Positions 9,706-19,408 of a stretch of DNA of 64,000 bases are shown one piece after another. The stretch is taken from positions 62,001-126,000 of the forward strand of contig JACTMI010000014.1 in the NCBI GenBank assembly GCA_014584695.1, in the 5' to 3' direction. The position numbers were made by a program, and so were the translations under genes. Each line of letters starts with the position of its first letter. Position 1 is the stretch's first letter. This DNA comes from Acidobacteriota bacterium (lineage in GTDB: Bacteria; Acidobacteriota; Thermoanaerobaculia; Multivoradales; JAGPDF01). Under the pieces are notes generated by a model. It searched no databases. It was not told the DNA's origin and saw only the letters and a list, made by a program, of their open reading frames with translations.

Positions 9706-11075
9706 CCCTGGTTCCTCATGTCCACGACGGTCTGCAGCAGCCGCCGCCGGAAGTTGCGGTTGAAGTCCTGCTTCCAGACCTGCGCCGGGTCGGAGTCGTA
9801 GTCGTTGTCCTCGACGAAGTCGAAAGCGTCGCCGTCGACGCCGTCGATGTCGCCGCCGACGTAGCGGGGGTCGGGTCGCGCGGTGCGGGCGGCGAGGGTG
9901 ATCCGCACGTAGAGCAGGTCGACCGGACCGGTGTTGCCGGGAAACTGGTGGGCCGTCCACTGGGGCGCGGCCGGGTCGTCGTCCGGGTGGTTGTAGAGCC
10001 AGTCGTCGGTGTCGCGGGCGTCGAAGGCGACGGCCTCGAAGATTTGGTCGTCGACGCCGAGGTTGTCGAGGTCGTCGCCGAAGGCGCCCGGCGTGCCGGG
10101 ATCGGTCGAGGGGAAGTCCGAGTCGAAGCCGAACGCGACCTGGAGGTCGAAGATCCCCTCGGCGATGTCGAGCGACAGGTTGGCGGCGTCGCCACCGAAG
10201 GGCAGCTCGGTGCCCGGGTTCATCCGCGCGCGGGCCAGCCGGGGCTGCGCGATCGGCGTCGAGTCCGGGCCGATCACCCCCTCGACCTCGCGCGCGTAGT
10301 AGCGGTACTCCTCGAGCTGACAGACCAGGGCGACCCCCATGGCCGGATCGAACGCCGCGGGCGAGAGCGTGCTCGCGGTCGTGTCGACCGAAACGCGCAA
10401 GCTCGAGGGCGCCGCGCCGGCGGCGCAGTCCATCGGGTCGCCGTCGACCTCGGCCGCGCCGGTGATCGTGGCGACGTGGAAGAGGCTGCGGTCCTGGTTG
10501 CTGCCCAGGATGACCGGGCCGGAGAGGCCGGAGCCGCCGTTGCTCGGCAGCTGCTCGGCGAGCGGCCGCAGACACTGCGGGATGCCGAGCGGGCTGGGGT
10601 TCGACAGCAGGATGTCGGCGGTGTTGGCGCCCGTGACCTGGAAGTCGACGCCGTTGTTGGGGTTGATCTGGTAGAGCGAGCCGGCGATGCAGCCGCGGAT
10701 GGTCAGGATGTCGCTGCCGGGCACCGCGCGCGGCTGATCGGTGCCGATCGCGACCTGGTTCGAATCGTCGGTCGCGAGCACGTTGTTGCGGACCTCGACC
10801 GCGCCGCCGCGCAGGCGCACCGGCGGGCCGGCGTCGACCGTGAAGGGGGTGTTGAGGCCGCCGCGGCCGGCCATGCGCAAGGTGCGAACGAGATCGTACT
10901 GCGCCACGCGCAGCGACTGCTGCATGTCGGTGATCTGGACCTGGACGCGCGCCATCCGGTCGTGCAGGTCGAAGACCACCGCCGCCGCGATCAGGATCTC
11001 GACGGCGATCAGCAACGAGATGACCAGCTCGAGAATCGAGAAGCCGGCCTGGGGAGAGGAGCTGCGCTCGGGCAT
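9702..11075 (-). CDS. pilW: PilW-like prepilin-type protein
   Basis: Prepilin cleavage motif AG/FSILELVISLLIAVEILIAAAVV; RVAQYDLVRTLRMAGRGG typical of PilW. Confidence 0.8.
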   Translation of the reverse strand: MPERSSSPQAGFSILELVISLLIAVEILIAAAVVFDLHDRMARVQVQITDMQQSLRVAQYDLVRTLRMAGRGGLNTPFTVDAGPPVRLRGGAVEVRNNVLATDDSNQVAIGTDQPRAVPGSDILTIRGCIAGSLYQINPNNGVDFQVTGANTADILLSNPSPLGIPQCLRPLAEQLPSNGGSGLSGPVILGSNQDRSLFHVATITGAAEVDGDPMDCAAGAAPSSLRVSVDTTASTLSPAAFDPAMGVALVCQLEEYRYYAREVEGVIGPDSTPIAQPRLARARMNPGTELPFGGDAANLSLDIAEGIFDLQVAFGFDSDFPSTDPGTPGAFGDDLDNLGVDDQIFEAVAFDARDTDDWLYNHPDDDPAAPQWTAHQFPGNTGPVDLLYVRITLAARTARPDPRYVGGDIDGVDGDAFDFVEDNDYDSDPAQVWKQDFNRNFRRRLLQTVVDMRNQG

Positions 11076-11089
11076 CGTCGGAGGTCTCC

Positions 11090-11617
11090 TCAGAAGGCCT
11101 GGACGACGCGCACCCGGTAGCGGGGCCTTTCATCGTCGTCCAGGCGCCGGTTGCGGAGCTCCAGGTCGATCACCTTGAGATGGACCTGGCTGGGCGTGTG
11201 GTTGCCGGGCAGCGGGGTCGTGAGCTCCCCGTCGTCCAGGAGGTCGTCGACGTTGTACTGCCGGATCGTCGCGGTACGCTGCCACTGCTCCTCGTCGCCG
11301 CTGGGAATCGCGCCCGTCACCCAGCGGTTCGCCTTGAGCAGGAACGAGTCGGTCGCCACGAGCTCCGTGGTGGCGCCGGGGACGGTCATCGGCAGCGAGT
11401 CGAAGGGGAGCGCCAAGAGGCGCTCGAAGCCGTCGACCGCGCTGGCCGTGGCGCGGGTCGAGTCGTTGCCGCGGACGTTGTTCATCATCGCGCGGGAGAA
11501 CAGCGGCAGCACGCCGATGACCACGAAGAGCAGCAGCGCGGCGGCGATCAGGCCCTCGATGAGCGAGAAGCCGGCCTCGGATGCGCGTACCGGCGGCGAA
11601 TCGGCAGGACTCGGCAT
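11090..11617 (-). CDS. pilV: PilV-like prepilin-type protein
   Basis: Prepilin motif EAG/FSLIEGLIAAALLLFVVIGVLPLFSRAM. Confidence 0.8.
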   Translation of the reverse strand: MPSPADSPPVRASEAGFSLIEGLIAAALLLFVVIGVLPLFSRAMMNNVRGNDSTRATASAVDGFERLLALPFDSLPMTVPGATTELVATDSFLLKANRWVTGAIPSGDEEQWQRTATIRQYNVDDLLDDGELTTPLPGNHTPSQVHLKVIDLELRNRRLDDDERPRYRVRVVQAF

Positions 11618-11679
11618 GGCGACGATCTCCCCGAGAGGTTGGTCAGCGTCCGTGCGGTGCTGGCTCCTGGCTCTCCCCG

Positions 11680-11695
11680 AGCAAGCCCGGTACCA
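11680..11695 (-). promoter_or_regulatory. Putative sigma-54 (-24/-12) promoter of the minor pilin operon
   Basis: Minus strand TGGTAC-CGGGC-TTGCT; GG-to-GC spacing matches TGGCAC-N5-TTGCW; 63 bp upstream of the pilV-like ATG. Confidence 0.7.
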
Positions 11696-11782
11696 CGCCC
11701 CTCGAGAGCTCGACAGCGGGGTGGAAGTGACGACGGGTCAGACTCTTACCGCGTCAGTTGGGCGCCTTTCTAGAGTTCGAGA

Positions 11783-13522
11783 TCAGACGATGCTGCTACC
11801 TTCGGTATCTGAAGTGTCCGCAGCCAGCTCTAGGATTGCCGAGACGCCCCCCCCGGGCCGGTTCTCCAGGGTAAGGCTGCCGGCGTGCAGGAGCGCGATG
11901 CGCCGGCTGAGTGCGAGGCCCAGGCCCGCGCCGCCGGGTCGCCCCGAGACGAACGGGTCGAATAGCCGGTCGGGGGGCCCCGCGGGCAGTCCCGGTCCCC
12001 GGTCCTCGACGCGCAGCCGGTAGCGGTCGCCGACGAGCTCCAGGCGGAGCTTGATCGGCTCCGGCGCGCCGGAGCTCTCGACGGCGGCGGCGGCGTTGGC
12101 CAGCAGGTTCCGGATCGCCCGGATCAGCAGCTGCTCGTCGCCGCGCAGGGGACAAGGGGAGTCGGGCGCAGCGAAGCGAACGGGGACCGCTCCGAGCGCC
12201 GGGTCTCGGCAGGCGCGAGCGACGAGCGCGGCGAGATCGAGTCGCTCGACCCGGCCGGTGCCGGGGCGGGCGAACGCGAGGAAGTCCCCGACCACGCGCC
12301 GCAGCTCTCCGATCTCGCGCTGCGCCTCCTCGAGATGCTCGGCGGCGGTCGAATCGGTGACTCGCCGTCGGGCCAGCTCGAGATAGCCGGTGAGGGTCGC
12401 CAGGCCGTTGCGCAGCTCGTGCGCGACGCCGGCAGCCAGCTCGCCGAGCTGGGCCAGGGTATCGGCGAGCCGCTCCCGCGCCGCGCTGCGGTCGAGGTCG
12501 GTGAGATCGGCGAAGAGCACGAGGAAGCCGCGCAGATCTCCTCCCGGGCGGCGCAGCGCCTCGACCACGACGCCAAGGGGCGTGTCGATTCCGGCGCGCC
12601 GCAGCCGGGCCTCGCCGCGCGGCATCGAGCTGCCGGTCTCGATCGCCTGCGACAGCAGCGCGCGGAGCTCGGGCTGCTCGGCGAAGGCGCGCTCGAGCGG
12701 TGCACCGACCAGATCTCCGGGCGCTCCCAGCAGGTCGCCGGCGACGGCGTTGAGCGCCAGCACCCGACCGGCCGGGTCGAGCAGCAGGAAGCCGCTCTCG
12801 ACGTGGCGTCCGAGCACCTGATCGAGCGCCTCGATCTCGCCGGCCGGGGACGTCTGCAAGGCGGCGAGAGCGCGGTCGAACGTGGAAACGAGGAACTCGT
12901 CGTCGCTCTCGGCGGCGGACGGATCGCCCACCGCGCGGCGAGCACGGGCGAGCAGCTCATCGTAGGGCCGGGCGAGCGCCCGCGCGAACAGGAGCAGGAG
13001 CGCGGTCGCGGCGAGAGCGAGCGTGAGCACCAGTGGGGTCAGGATGGCCAGTCCCCGACTGCGCGCCGCGAGCTGACCAGCCGGCAGGTCGACGCGCAAC
13101 AAGCGCGGCCCGGCCGCGCTCGCGAAGGGCGCCACCGCGACGACCGAGCGGCGCTCCACTTCCTGGGGCCCGGCGACCGTAAACCGAGGTGCCGCCAGGT
13201 CGAAGTCGCCGATCGCGAGCCCCACCGCGTCCTCGAAGCCGTGGGTCGCGAGCGGCGCTCCGAGTCCGTCGAACAGCGCCACCGCCGCGCCGGGCGGCAG
13301 CGCTCGCGCCAGCGCATCGAAGGCGGGCGGGTTCGGCCGCGCCAGCTGGTCGGCGAGGCGGGTCGCGAGCCGCTCGGCTTCGCCGCGCCGCTCGAGCACC
13401 AGGGCGGCGATGGCGGCGCGGTAGGAGACGAGAGTCAGGGTCGCCAGCGCGACGAAGACCAGCAGCGAGCCGGCGAGCAGCGCCGGCACTTCGGCGCGCA
13501 GCCCGCGCGGCCGCCGGCTCAC
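11783..13522 (-). CDS. PilS-like membrane sensor histidine kinase (PAS, HisKA, HATPase)
   Basis: GTG at 13522 overlapping the prepilin peptidase stop; two TM segments; PAS-like GFLLLDPAGRVLALNAVAGDLLG; H-box LAAGVAHELRNGLATLTGYLELARR; DRGPGLPAG...GGAGLGLALSRRI. Confidence 0.88.
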   Translation of the reverse strand: MSRRPRGLRAEVPALLAGSLLVFVALATLTLVSYRAAIAALVLERRGEAERLATRLADQLARPNPPAFDALARALPPGAAVALFDGLGAPLATHGFEDAVGLAIGDFDLAAPRFTVAGPQEVERRSVVAVAPFASAAGPRLLRVDLPAGQLAARSRGLAILTPLVLTLALAATALLLLFARALARPYDELLARARRAVGDPSAAESDDEFLVSTFDRALAALQTSPAGEIEALDQVLGRHVESGFLLLDPAGRVLALNAVAGDLLGAPGDLVGAPLERAFAEQPELRALLSQAIETGSSMPRGEARLRRAGIDTPLGVVVEALRRPGGDLRGFLVLFADLTDLDRSAARERLADTLAQLGELAAGVAHELRNGLATLTGYLELARRRVTDSTAAEHLEEAQREIGELRRVVGDFLAFARPGTGRVERLDLAALVARACRDPALGAVPVRFAAPDSPCPLRGDEQLLIRAIRNLLANAAAAVESSGAPEPIKLRLELVGDRYRLRVEDRGPGLPAGPPDRLFDPFVSGRPGGAGLGLALSRRIALLHAGSLTLENRPGGGVSAILELAADTSDTEGSSIV

Positions 13523-14298
13523 GGGAAGAGCCCGAGGTAGGCGGCGACGAGCGCCGGGCCGGCGAAGATCGCCACCATGCCCCCGGCGGCCAGGAAGACG
13601 CCGAAGGGCAGCTTGGCGCCCAGGCCGCCGCGCCCGCTCGCGAGCAGAGCGACCCCGACGACCGAGCCGGCGAAGCTGCCGACCACGAGCGTGACGACGG
13701 CGCCGCCGAGGCCGAGGAAGGCCCCGATCATGGCCAGCATCTTGACGTCGCCGAGCCCCATCCCCTCGACCCCTTTGACCAGCTCCCAGAGGCCGGCGAG
13801 GACCAGCAGCACGCCGCCGCCGACGAGCGCGCCCTGGACCCCCCGCGCCAGCGAGCCGCCGGCGAGCAACGGCTGCAGGGCGAGGCCGAGCGCGAGACCC
13901 GGCAGCGTCAGCCGGTCGGGCAGGAGGAAGTGATCGAAGTCGATCCCGGCGAGCGCCACGAGCAGGCTGCCGAGCAGAGCCGCCGCGGCGGCGTCGAGGC
14001 TCCAGCCGAAGCGGACGACCGCGCCGGCGAAGAGCAGACCGGTCGCCGCCTCGACCAGCGGGTAGCGCCACGAGATGCGCGCGCCGCAGGCGCGACAGCG
14101 GCCGCCGAGCAGGAACCAGGAGAGGACCGGCAGGTTGTCGGCGGCGCGGATCGCGACGCCGCAGGCGGGGCAACGCGAGCCCGGCCGCACCGTCGAGCGC
14201 CCCGCCGGCAACCGGTGGACGACGACGTTCAAGTAGCTGCCGACGATCAGCCCGAACAGCCCGGCCCAGACCGCGAGGAAGGCGAAGGGGAGGCTCAC
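13519..14298 (-). CDS. pilD: Prepilin peptidase (A24 family)
   Basis: GLIVGSYLNVVVHRLPAG; two CxxC motifs CPACG and CRACG; aspartates in GIDFDHFLLPDRLTLPG and GLGDVKMLA. Confidence 0.92.
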   Translation of the reverse strand: MSLPFAFLAVWAGLFGLIVGSYLNVVVHRLPAGRSTVRPGSRCPACGVAIRAADNLPVLSWFLLGGRCRACGARISWRYPLVEAATGLLFAGAVVRFGWSLDAAAAALLGSLLVALAGIDFDHFLLPDRLTLPGLALGLALQPLLAGGSLARGVQGALVGGGVLLVLAGLWELVKGVEGMGLGDVKMLAMIGAFLGLGGAVVTLVVGSFAGSVVGVALLASGRGGLGAKLPFGVFLAAGGMVAIFAGPALVAAYLGLFP

Positions 14299-14309
14299 TC
14301 GGCCGGATT

Positions 14310-16733
14310 CTACGCGCCGGGCGAAGCGCCCCGCCGCGCGCGCAGCCACCAGCCGGCGAGCGCGAGCGCGGCCAGCCCGGAGAGGCCCGCGCCGACCCGC
14401 AGCCAGGGGTCGCGATAGCGCAGGACGGCGGTCGCCTCGCCCGGCGGCACGATCGCCGCCAGCATGCCGGTCGCGGTCTCGTAGAGCGGCACTTCGCGCG
14501 CGCCGACCGCGGCCGACCAGCCGACGTCGAAAGTCTGCGCCACGACGAGCAGCGCCGGCGCGGCGGCGCGGTAGCGGATCTCGACCCCGCGGCCGCCGCG
14601 GCGCTCGGCGAGCACGCGCGCGGCGGGATCGAAGCGCTCCAGTCCCGGCGGGCGCGCGCCGACCAGGTCCTCGCGGCGCGGCACGATCAGCCGGTCAGCG
14701 AAGGCGGCCCGCTCGGCCTCCTCGGTCGTCGAGTGCCAGGCACCGGCGGGGACGAAACGGGCCTCGGGCAGGAAGTAGGGATTCGCGACGACCTCCACGA
14801 GCGGGGGGCGGGCGCCTCCGGCCGCGGCCGCCAGCCGCCGGAGCTCCGGGGGGAGCCGGACGATCCCGAGCCGGCCGATCCCCCAGGCGCCGAGCATCCG
14901 GTAGGCGAGGTCGCGGTCGCCGCGGGTCCAGCACCCTTCGAAGGCGGCCAGAGCGCGGCGGGCGGGTCCGGTCAGCGTCAGGTCGTAATCGCGGTTCAAG
15001 GCGTAGCGCAGGCCCCAGATCGCGCCGGTCGAAGGGTCGAGCCGCTCGATCATGGTGAGCGGAATCTCCCGCTCGCGGCGGTTCTGGCGGAGGAAGAAGC
15101 CGCTCTCCGGCACCATCTCGGCGGTCGACCAGAAGCGCGATCCCGGCTGCGCCAGGACCTCGGCGAGCAGCGCCGGCGGTGTCCGGAGGGACTCGGCCGG
15201 CACGAGATAGAACAGCCGGCGCGCCAGCGCATGCTGTTCGCCGGCGAAGAGCGCGACGGCGGCCGCGGCCAGCCAGGCGGTTCGGATCCGGCGCGCGCGC
15301 GCCGCGAGCGCGATCCCGGCGACGGCGGCGTAGAGAGCCGCCGCCCAGGCCGCTTGCGCGGTCAGATAGCGCGCGGCGGGCTCGACCTGCGAGCTGCCCG
15401 CCACCACCGGGCTCATCGCGGTGACGAACCAGGCGCCGAGCTCCGGCCGCAGCCGGAGCAGCGCCCAGAGCCCCCCGGCGACCAGCGCGGCGAGCGCGGC
15501 GAGGGCCGCCGGCAGATCGGCCTCGCCGCGCCTGCCCTGTTCGCGCTCGTCGAGCAGCCGGCTCCAGGCGAGCGCGCCCGCGAGGACGAGGCAGGCCACC
15601 GCGCCGACGAAGAACTTCTCCGGATAGCGGATCGAGGAGAGGCCGGGGACGACCGGCCAGAGCGCGGCGAAGAGCGGATTGTGACGGCCGAGGGCGAGCA
15701 GCAGGCTGGCGAGCGCGCCGAGGCGCCAGACCCAGCGCCAGGGGATCTCCCGGCGCGCGAACAGGGCGGCGAGGCCGAAGACCAGCAGCAGCGCCCCGGG
15801 CGTGATCGCGAACAGGTAGGGGAACGACTTGTCGTGGAGCGTCCAGCCGAAGAAGAGCCCCTCCTCGAGCCGCGCCGGATCGCCGAAGAAGCGCGGGAAG
15901 ACGACCTCGACCAGCCGCGCCGGCGCCAGCGACCAGAGGCTGGAGTGCCGGTAGGAGATGCCTTCGCCGCGGGCGCTGTCGCCCAGGCGGGCCAGGGCCG
16001 GGACGAGCGCCACCGCGGCGAGCAGGAGGCCGACGACCATCGCCGCGGCGCCGCGGGCCAGCACCGCGCGCCGCGGTCGCTCGCCGAGGAGCAGCGCCAG
16101 GGCGGCGGCGCCGAGCGCCAGCAGGATCGTCGCCGGCTCGCCCGCGAGCGCCACCCCGGCGGTCGTGCCGGCGAGCCCGAGCGTCGCGCGCACGGCGGCG
16201 CGGCGATCGCGCGCCGCGGCCGTCGCGTGCGCGGCGACCAGCAGCCAGGGGAGCCAGGCGAGGCCGAAGTAGGAGCGTCCGGCGTGGGCGATCGCGAGCG
16301 CCCAGGCGCCGCCGCCGAAGGCGATGGCGGCGAGCCAGCGCGCGCTCGCGCGGCCGCCGAGCCGCGCCACCAGCCAGGCCGCGCCGGCCGCCGCGAAGAG
16401 CCCGTGCAGGACGAGGCCGACCTGGAAGCCGAACGTGGGCTCGAGCGCCACCATCAGCCAGGTCGGCGGGTAGAGCGCCGCGTAGTTGGGATTCGAGTGC
16501 ACCGGCTGGCCACCCCAGAGATCGGGGTTCCACTCCGGCAGCCCCGCGGTCGCCAGCCGGGAGAACGAGGCGTAGAGCGGCAGGTGGAACTGCACGGAGT
16601 CGCGAATCGCCATCCGCCGCCCCGGATCGAGCGCCGGCGCGAAGACGAGCGCCGCCAGCGCCAGGGCGAGGAGCGCGGCGCCGGCCCGCCGCGCTGTCGG
16701 CGCGGCGAGCCTCAGCGGTCGGCCGTCGCCCAC
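14310..16733 (-). CDS. YfhO-like multispanning membrane protein (GT-C-like)
   Basis: RDSVQFHLPLYASFSRLATAGLPEWNPDLWGGQPVHSNPNYAALYPP; many hydrophobic segments; same architecture as 48029..50305 and 50302..52650. Confidence 0.75.
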   Translation of the reverse strand: MGDGRPLRLAAPTARRAGAALLALALAALVFAPALDPGRRMAIRDSVQFHLPLYASFSRLATAGLPEWNPDLWGGQPVHSNPNYAALYPPTWLMVALEPTFGFQVGLVLHGLFAAAGAAWLVARLGGRASARWLAAIAFGGGAWALAIAHAGRSYFGLAWLPWLLVAAHATAAARDRRAAVRATLGLAGTTAGVALAGEPATILLALGAAALALLLGERPRRAVLARGAAAMVVGLLLAAVALVPALARLGDSARGEGISYRHSSLWSLAPARLVEVVFPRFFGDPARLEEGLFFGWTLHDKSFPYLFAITPGALLLVFGLAALFARREIPWRWVWRLGALASLLLALGRHNPLFAALWPVVPGLSSIRYPEKFFVGAVACLVLAGALAWSRLLDEREQGRRGEADLPAALAALAALVAGGLWALLRLRPELGAWFVTAMSPVVAGSSQVEPAARYLTAQAAWAAALYAAVAGIALAARARRIRTAWLAAAAVALFAGEQHALARRLFYLVPAESLRTPPALLAEVLAQPGSRFWSTAEMVPESGFFLRQNRREREIPLTMIERLDPSTGAIWGLRYALNRDYDLTLTGPARRALAAFEGCWTRGDRDLAYRMLGAWGIGRLGIVRLPPELRRLAAAAGGARPPLVEVVANPYFLPEARFVPAGAWHSTTEEAERAAFADRLIVPRREDLVGARPPGLERFDPAARVLAERRGGRGVEIRYRAAAPALLVVAQTFDVGWSAAVGAREVPLYETATGMLAAIVPPGEATAVLRYRDPWLRVGAGLSGLAALALAGWWLRARRGASPGA

Positions 16734-17302
16734 AGGTTGAGCCCCAGCTCGAAGTGCCCGATGGCGATCCGCTCCATAGCGAAGCCGGCGCGCCCGAAAT
16801 ACCAGCCGAGCAGCCCCGGCGTGTAGGCGTACTTGTGCTCGTCGATCTCTTCGGGGCTGACCAGGCGGAGACGGGCGAGCAGGCGCAGCAGGCGATCGGC
16901 GCGCGCCGCCGGCGTCGTCAGCATCAGCCGGCCACCCGGCGCGAGCACCCGATGCGCCTCGGTGAGCAGCTGCTCGAGCGCCGCCGGGTCGAGATGCTCG
17001 GCGACCGCGAGCAGCGTCACCGCTTGGAAGAAGCCCTCTTCGAAGGGGAGCTGCGGCCGCGAGTTGAGGTCGAGCTGGTGCCAGAGGATGCCGTCGGCGG
17101 ACACCTCGGCTGGCGGCAGCTGGTCGATGGCGTACTTCTCGCGGAAGAAGGTGTGGGCGAGGAAGTAGGGCGAGCTGCCGCAGCCGATGTCGAGCACCCG
17201 GCCGTGGCGCAGGCGCTCGGGAATCCGGCGGTTCGCCTGCCGCGCGCGCAGCCGGGCGAGTAGCGGTTCGAGCAGGCCGTGGCCGCGGGTCGCGCGGCTC
17301 AT
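16712..17302 (-). CDS. Class I SAM-dependent methyltransferase
   Basis: ATG at 17302; GRVLDIGCGSSPYFL motif I; LEQLLTEAHRVLAPGGRLMLTTP. Confidence 0.85.
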   Translation of the reverse strand: MSRATRGHGLLEPLLARLRARQANRRIPERLRHGRVLDIGCGSSPYFLAHTFFREKYAIDQLPPAEVSADGILWHQLDLNSRPQLPFEEGFFQAVTLLAVAEHLDPAALEQLLTEAHRVLAPGGRLMLTTPAARADRLLRLLARLRLVSPEEIDEHKYAYTPGLLGWYFGRAGFAMERIAIGHFELGLNLWATADR

Positions 17303-18699
17303 CTCGCCGCCGCCTCCGGCGCCACCAGCGCGCGGACGACGCGGACCATCCGCTCGACGCCGCGCTCGAAGACCGCGAGCGGCATTCGCTCGTCGGGGCC
17401 GTGGACGGTGCCGAGCTCGGGCCACTCGAGCTCGAAGGGCTGGACGCCGTAGGCGGCGATGCCGCGCTCGCGCAGCCAGCGCGAATCGGTGACCCCGGCG
17501 ATGAAGACGGGGACCACCGGAGCTCGCCCGTCGCCGAGCGCCGCCGCGAGCTCGGCGTAGAGGGGCGTATCGGTCGGCGCGGGCGCGACTGCCGGCGCGT
17601 CGAGCAGCACGCGCACCTCGATGTCGCCGCCCAGCCGTTCCCGCAGCGCGCGCAGGTAGCCCTCGGCGTCGGTGTCCGGCAGCAGGCGGACGTCGAGCCA
17701 GGCGCGCGCCGCGGGCGCGACGACGTTGATCCGCTCGCTCGCCTCGAGCCGGGTGACCTGGAGGGTGTCGAGGAAATAGCCGGCCATGCCGGGCAGCAGG
17801 TCGCGGGTCGGGCCCTCGGGGCCGAACAGCCGCTCGAAGCTCGCGGCCAGCGAGCGCGCCTGAGGATCGAAGGCGGCGAGCGCCTCGAAATGGGCGCGCG
17901 CCGCCGGCGAGATCCGCCAGCCGGGGGGCGCAGCGAGCGCGCGCGCGAGCGCCGCGATCAGCCGGTGCGCCGCCGATTCGACGTTCAATGCCGAGCCGTG
18001 GCCGCCCCGCCCGCGCGCTTCGAGCTCGAGCCAGAGGGGGCGCTTCTGCGTGACCTCGATCCCCCAGAAGAGCGTCCGGCCGAGCACGGTCCGGTTCTGC
18101 CCCCCTTCGTTGAGCACCGCTTCCACCCGCGCGAAGAGCTCTGGGTGGCGCTCGAGCAGCCACTTCGTCCCCTGGGTCCCCCCCGCCTCCTCGTCGGCGA
18201 CGGCGAGGTAGAGAAGCTCGCGCCGCCGCACCGGCAGCTCGGCCGCGGCCAGGAAGGCCTCGAGCTGGGCGATGCCCAGGCTCTTGGCGTCGATCGCGCC
18301 GCGGCCCCAGAGCCGCCCGTCGCGAACTTCGGCCGCGAAGGGGGGCGCGCTCCAACCGGCGCCGGCCGGCACGACGTCGAGGTGGTGCATCAGGACCAGC
18401 ACCGGCGCATCCTCCGGCGCCGCGCCGGTCGCCGCGAGGCGCGCGGCGAGGCTCGTCCGCCCCGCGGGCGAGATGTAACGCTCCGTCGCGAGCCCGCGCT
18501 GGTGGAGGATCGAGGCGAGCAGCTCGGCCGCGGCGGCTTCGTCGCCCGGCGGGTTGCTGGTGTCGAGCCGCACGTAGGCGGCCAGGCGCTCGGCGGCGGC
18601 GGCGAGCCGGGCCGGCGCCTCGGCGGCGGGCAGGGCCGCTCCGGGCAGAGCGGCCGAGAGGGCCCCGAGCAGGGCCGGGAGAGCGCGCAGCGACAGCAC
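17299..18699 (-). CDS. M20 family zinc metallopeptidase with signal peptide
   Basis: VLVLMHHLDVVPAG, GRGAIDAKSLGIAQLEAFLA, YLAVADEEAGGTQGTKWLLERHPE; paralogous to 19512..20969. Confidence 0.88.
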   Translation of the reverse strand: MLSLRALPALLGALSAALPGAALPAAEAPARLAAAAERLAAYVRLDTSNPPGDEAAAAELLASILHQRGLATERYISPAGRTSLAARLAATGAAPEDAPVLVLMHHLDVVPAGAGWSAPPFAAEVRDGRLWGRGAIDAKSLGIAQLEAFLAAAELPVRRRELLYLAVADEEAGGTQGTKWLLERHPELFARVEAVLNEGGQNRTVLGRTLFWGIEVTQKRPLWLELEARGRGGHGSALNVESAAHRLIAALARALAAPPGWRISPAARAHFEALAAFDPQARSLAASFERLFGPEGPTRDLLPGMAGYFLDTLQVTRLEASERINVVAPAARAWLDVRLLPDTDAEGYLRALRERLGGDIEVRVLLDAPAVAPAPTDTPLYAELAAALGDGRAPVVPVFIAGVTDSRWLRERGIAAYGVQPFELEWPELGTVHGPDERMPLAVFERGVERMVRVVRALVAPEAAAR

Positions 18700-18742
18700 G
18701 GTGGGTTGGGAGTCTACAGGGCGCGCCGGTCAGGTCGCGGGC

Positions 18743-18782
18743 GCAAAGAGAAGCGCCGCGCCCCTCGACGGGACGCGGCGCT
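18743..18782 (-). terminator. Rho-independent terminator downstream of the pilin-like gene
   Basis: Minus strand AGCGCCGCGTCCC-gtcga-GGGGCGCGGCGCT followed by TCTCTTTGC. Confidence 0.7.
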
Positions 18783-18806
18783 CGGAAGCCACCTGCGGAG
18801 GTCGCC

Positions 18807-19340
18807 TCAGCTCGTCGGCACGCCGCCCGGCCAGCGGACGAAGAAGCCGTCGGCCCAGACGATGTCCTCGTCGTAGGCGGTCGGGATGAAGGGACCGATC
18901 GTCACGTCCGTAGGCGTGTAGCCGCCGTCCCGGCCGCCGCTCGCGATCGCGATCACCTGCGAGAGCAGCGGGTTGCCGGCATAGCCGTACCAGTACTCGT
19001 ACTTCCACCCGTCGAACTGCGGCACCTCGTTCATGTAGAAGAAGGTCTGCGTCGGGTGCAAGGTGGAGAACATCTGTGCGTAGGTCATCGTGGAGTACGC
19101 GCCCGAGTCCCAGGTGTTGGTGCCGCCGGCGGCGGCCGCCGAGACCTGGTCGGTGATCCACGACATCCAGGCCGTGCCGGTGTTGCGCATGTCGGCCATG
19201 GTCCGCTTCTGCTTGGCCTTCTGCAGGGCGTCGATCAAGTTCGGGATCAGGATGGCGGCGATGATGCCGATGATCGCCACCACGATCAGGAGCTCGATCA
19301 GCGTGAAGCCCCGCTCGCGGTTCCGGAGTCGCTGCAGCAT
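18807..19340 (-). CDS. Type IV pilin-like / pseudopilin protein
   Basis: MLQRLRNRERG/FTLIELLIVVAIIGIIAAILIPNL class III signal peptide; C-terminus DEDIVWADGFFVRWPGGVPTS. Confidence 0.88.
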   Translation of the reverse strand: MLQRLRNRERGFTLIELLIVVAIIGIIAAILIPNLIDALQKAKQKRTMADMRNTGTAWMSWITDQVSAAAAGGTNTWDSGAYSTMTYAQMFSTLHPTQTFFYMNEVPQFDGWKYEYWYGYAGNPLLSQVIAIASGGRDGGYTPTDVTIGPFIPTAYDEDIVWADGFFVRWPGGVPTS

Positions 19341-19408
19341 TCTGCTCTCCTTCCCTTCTGGGGATCCTGCCTACGGTTCATTCCGCAGGTGCTTTCGGCA
19401 AAGATAGC

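Noticed and set aside
10750-10775. GGTTCGAATC T-arm-like string
   Set aside because: Lies inside the pilW-like coding sequence and has no cloverleaf context.
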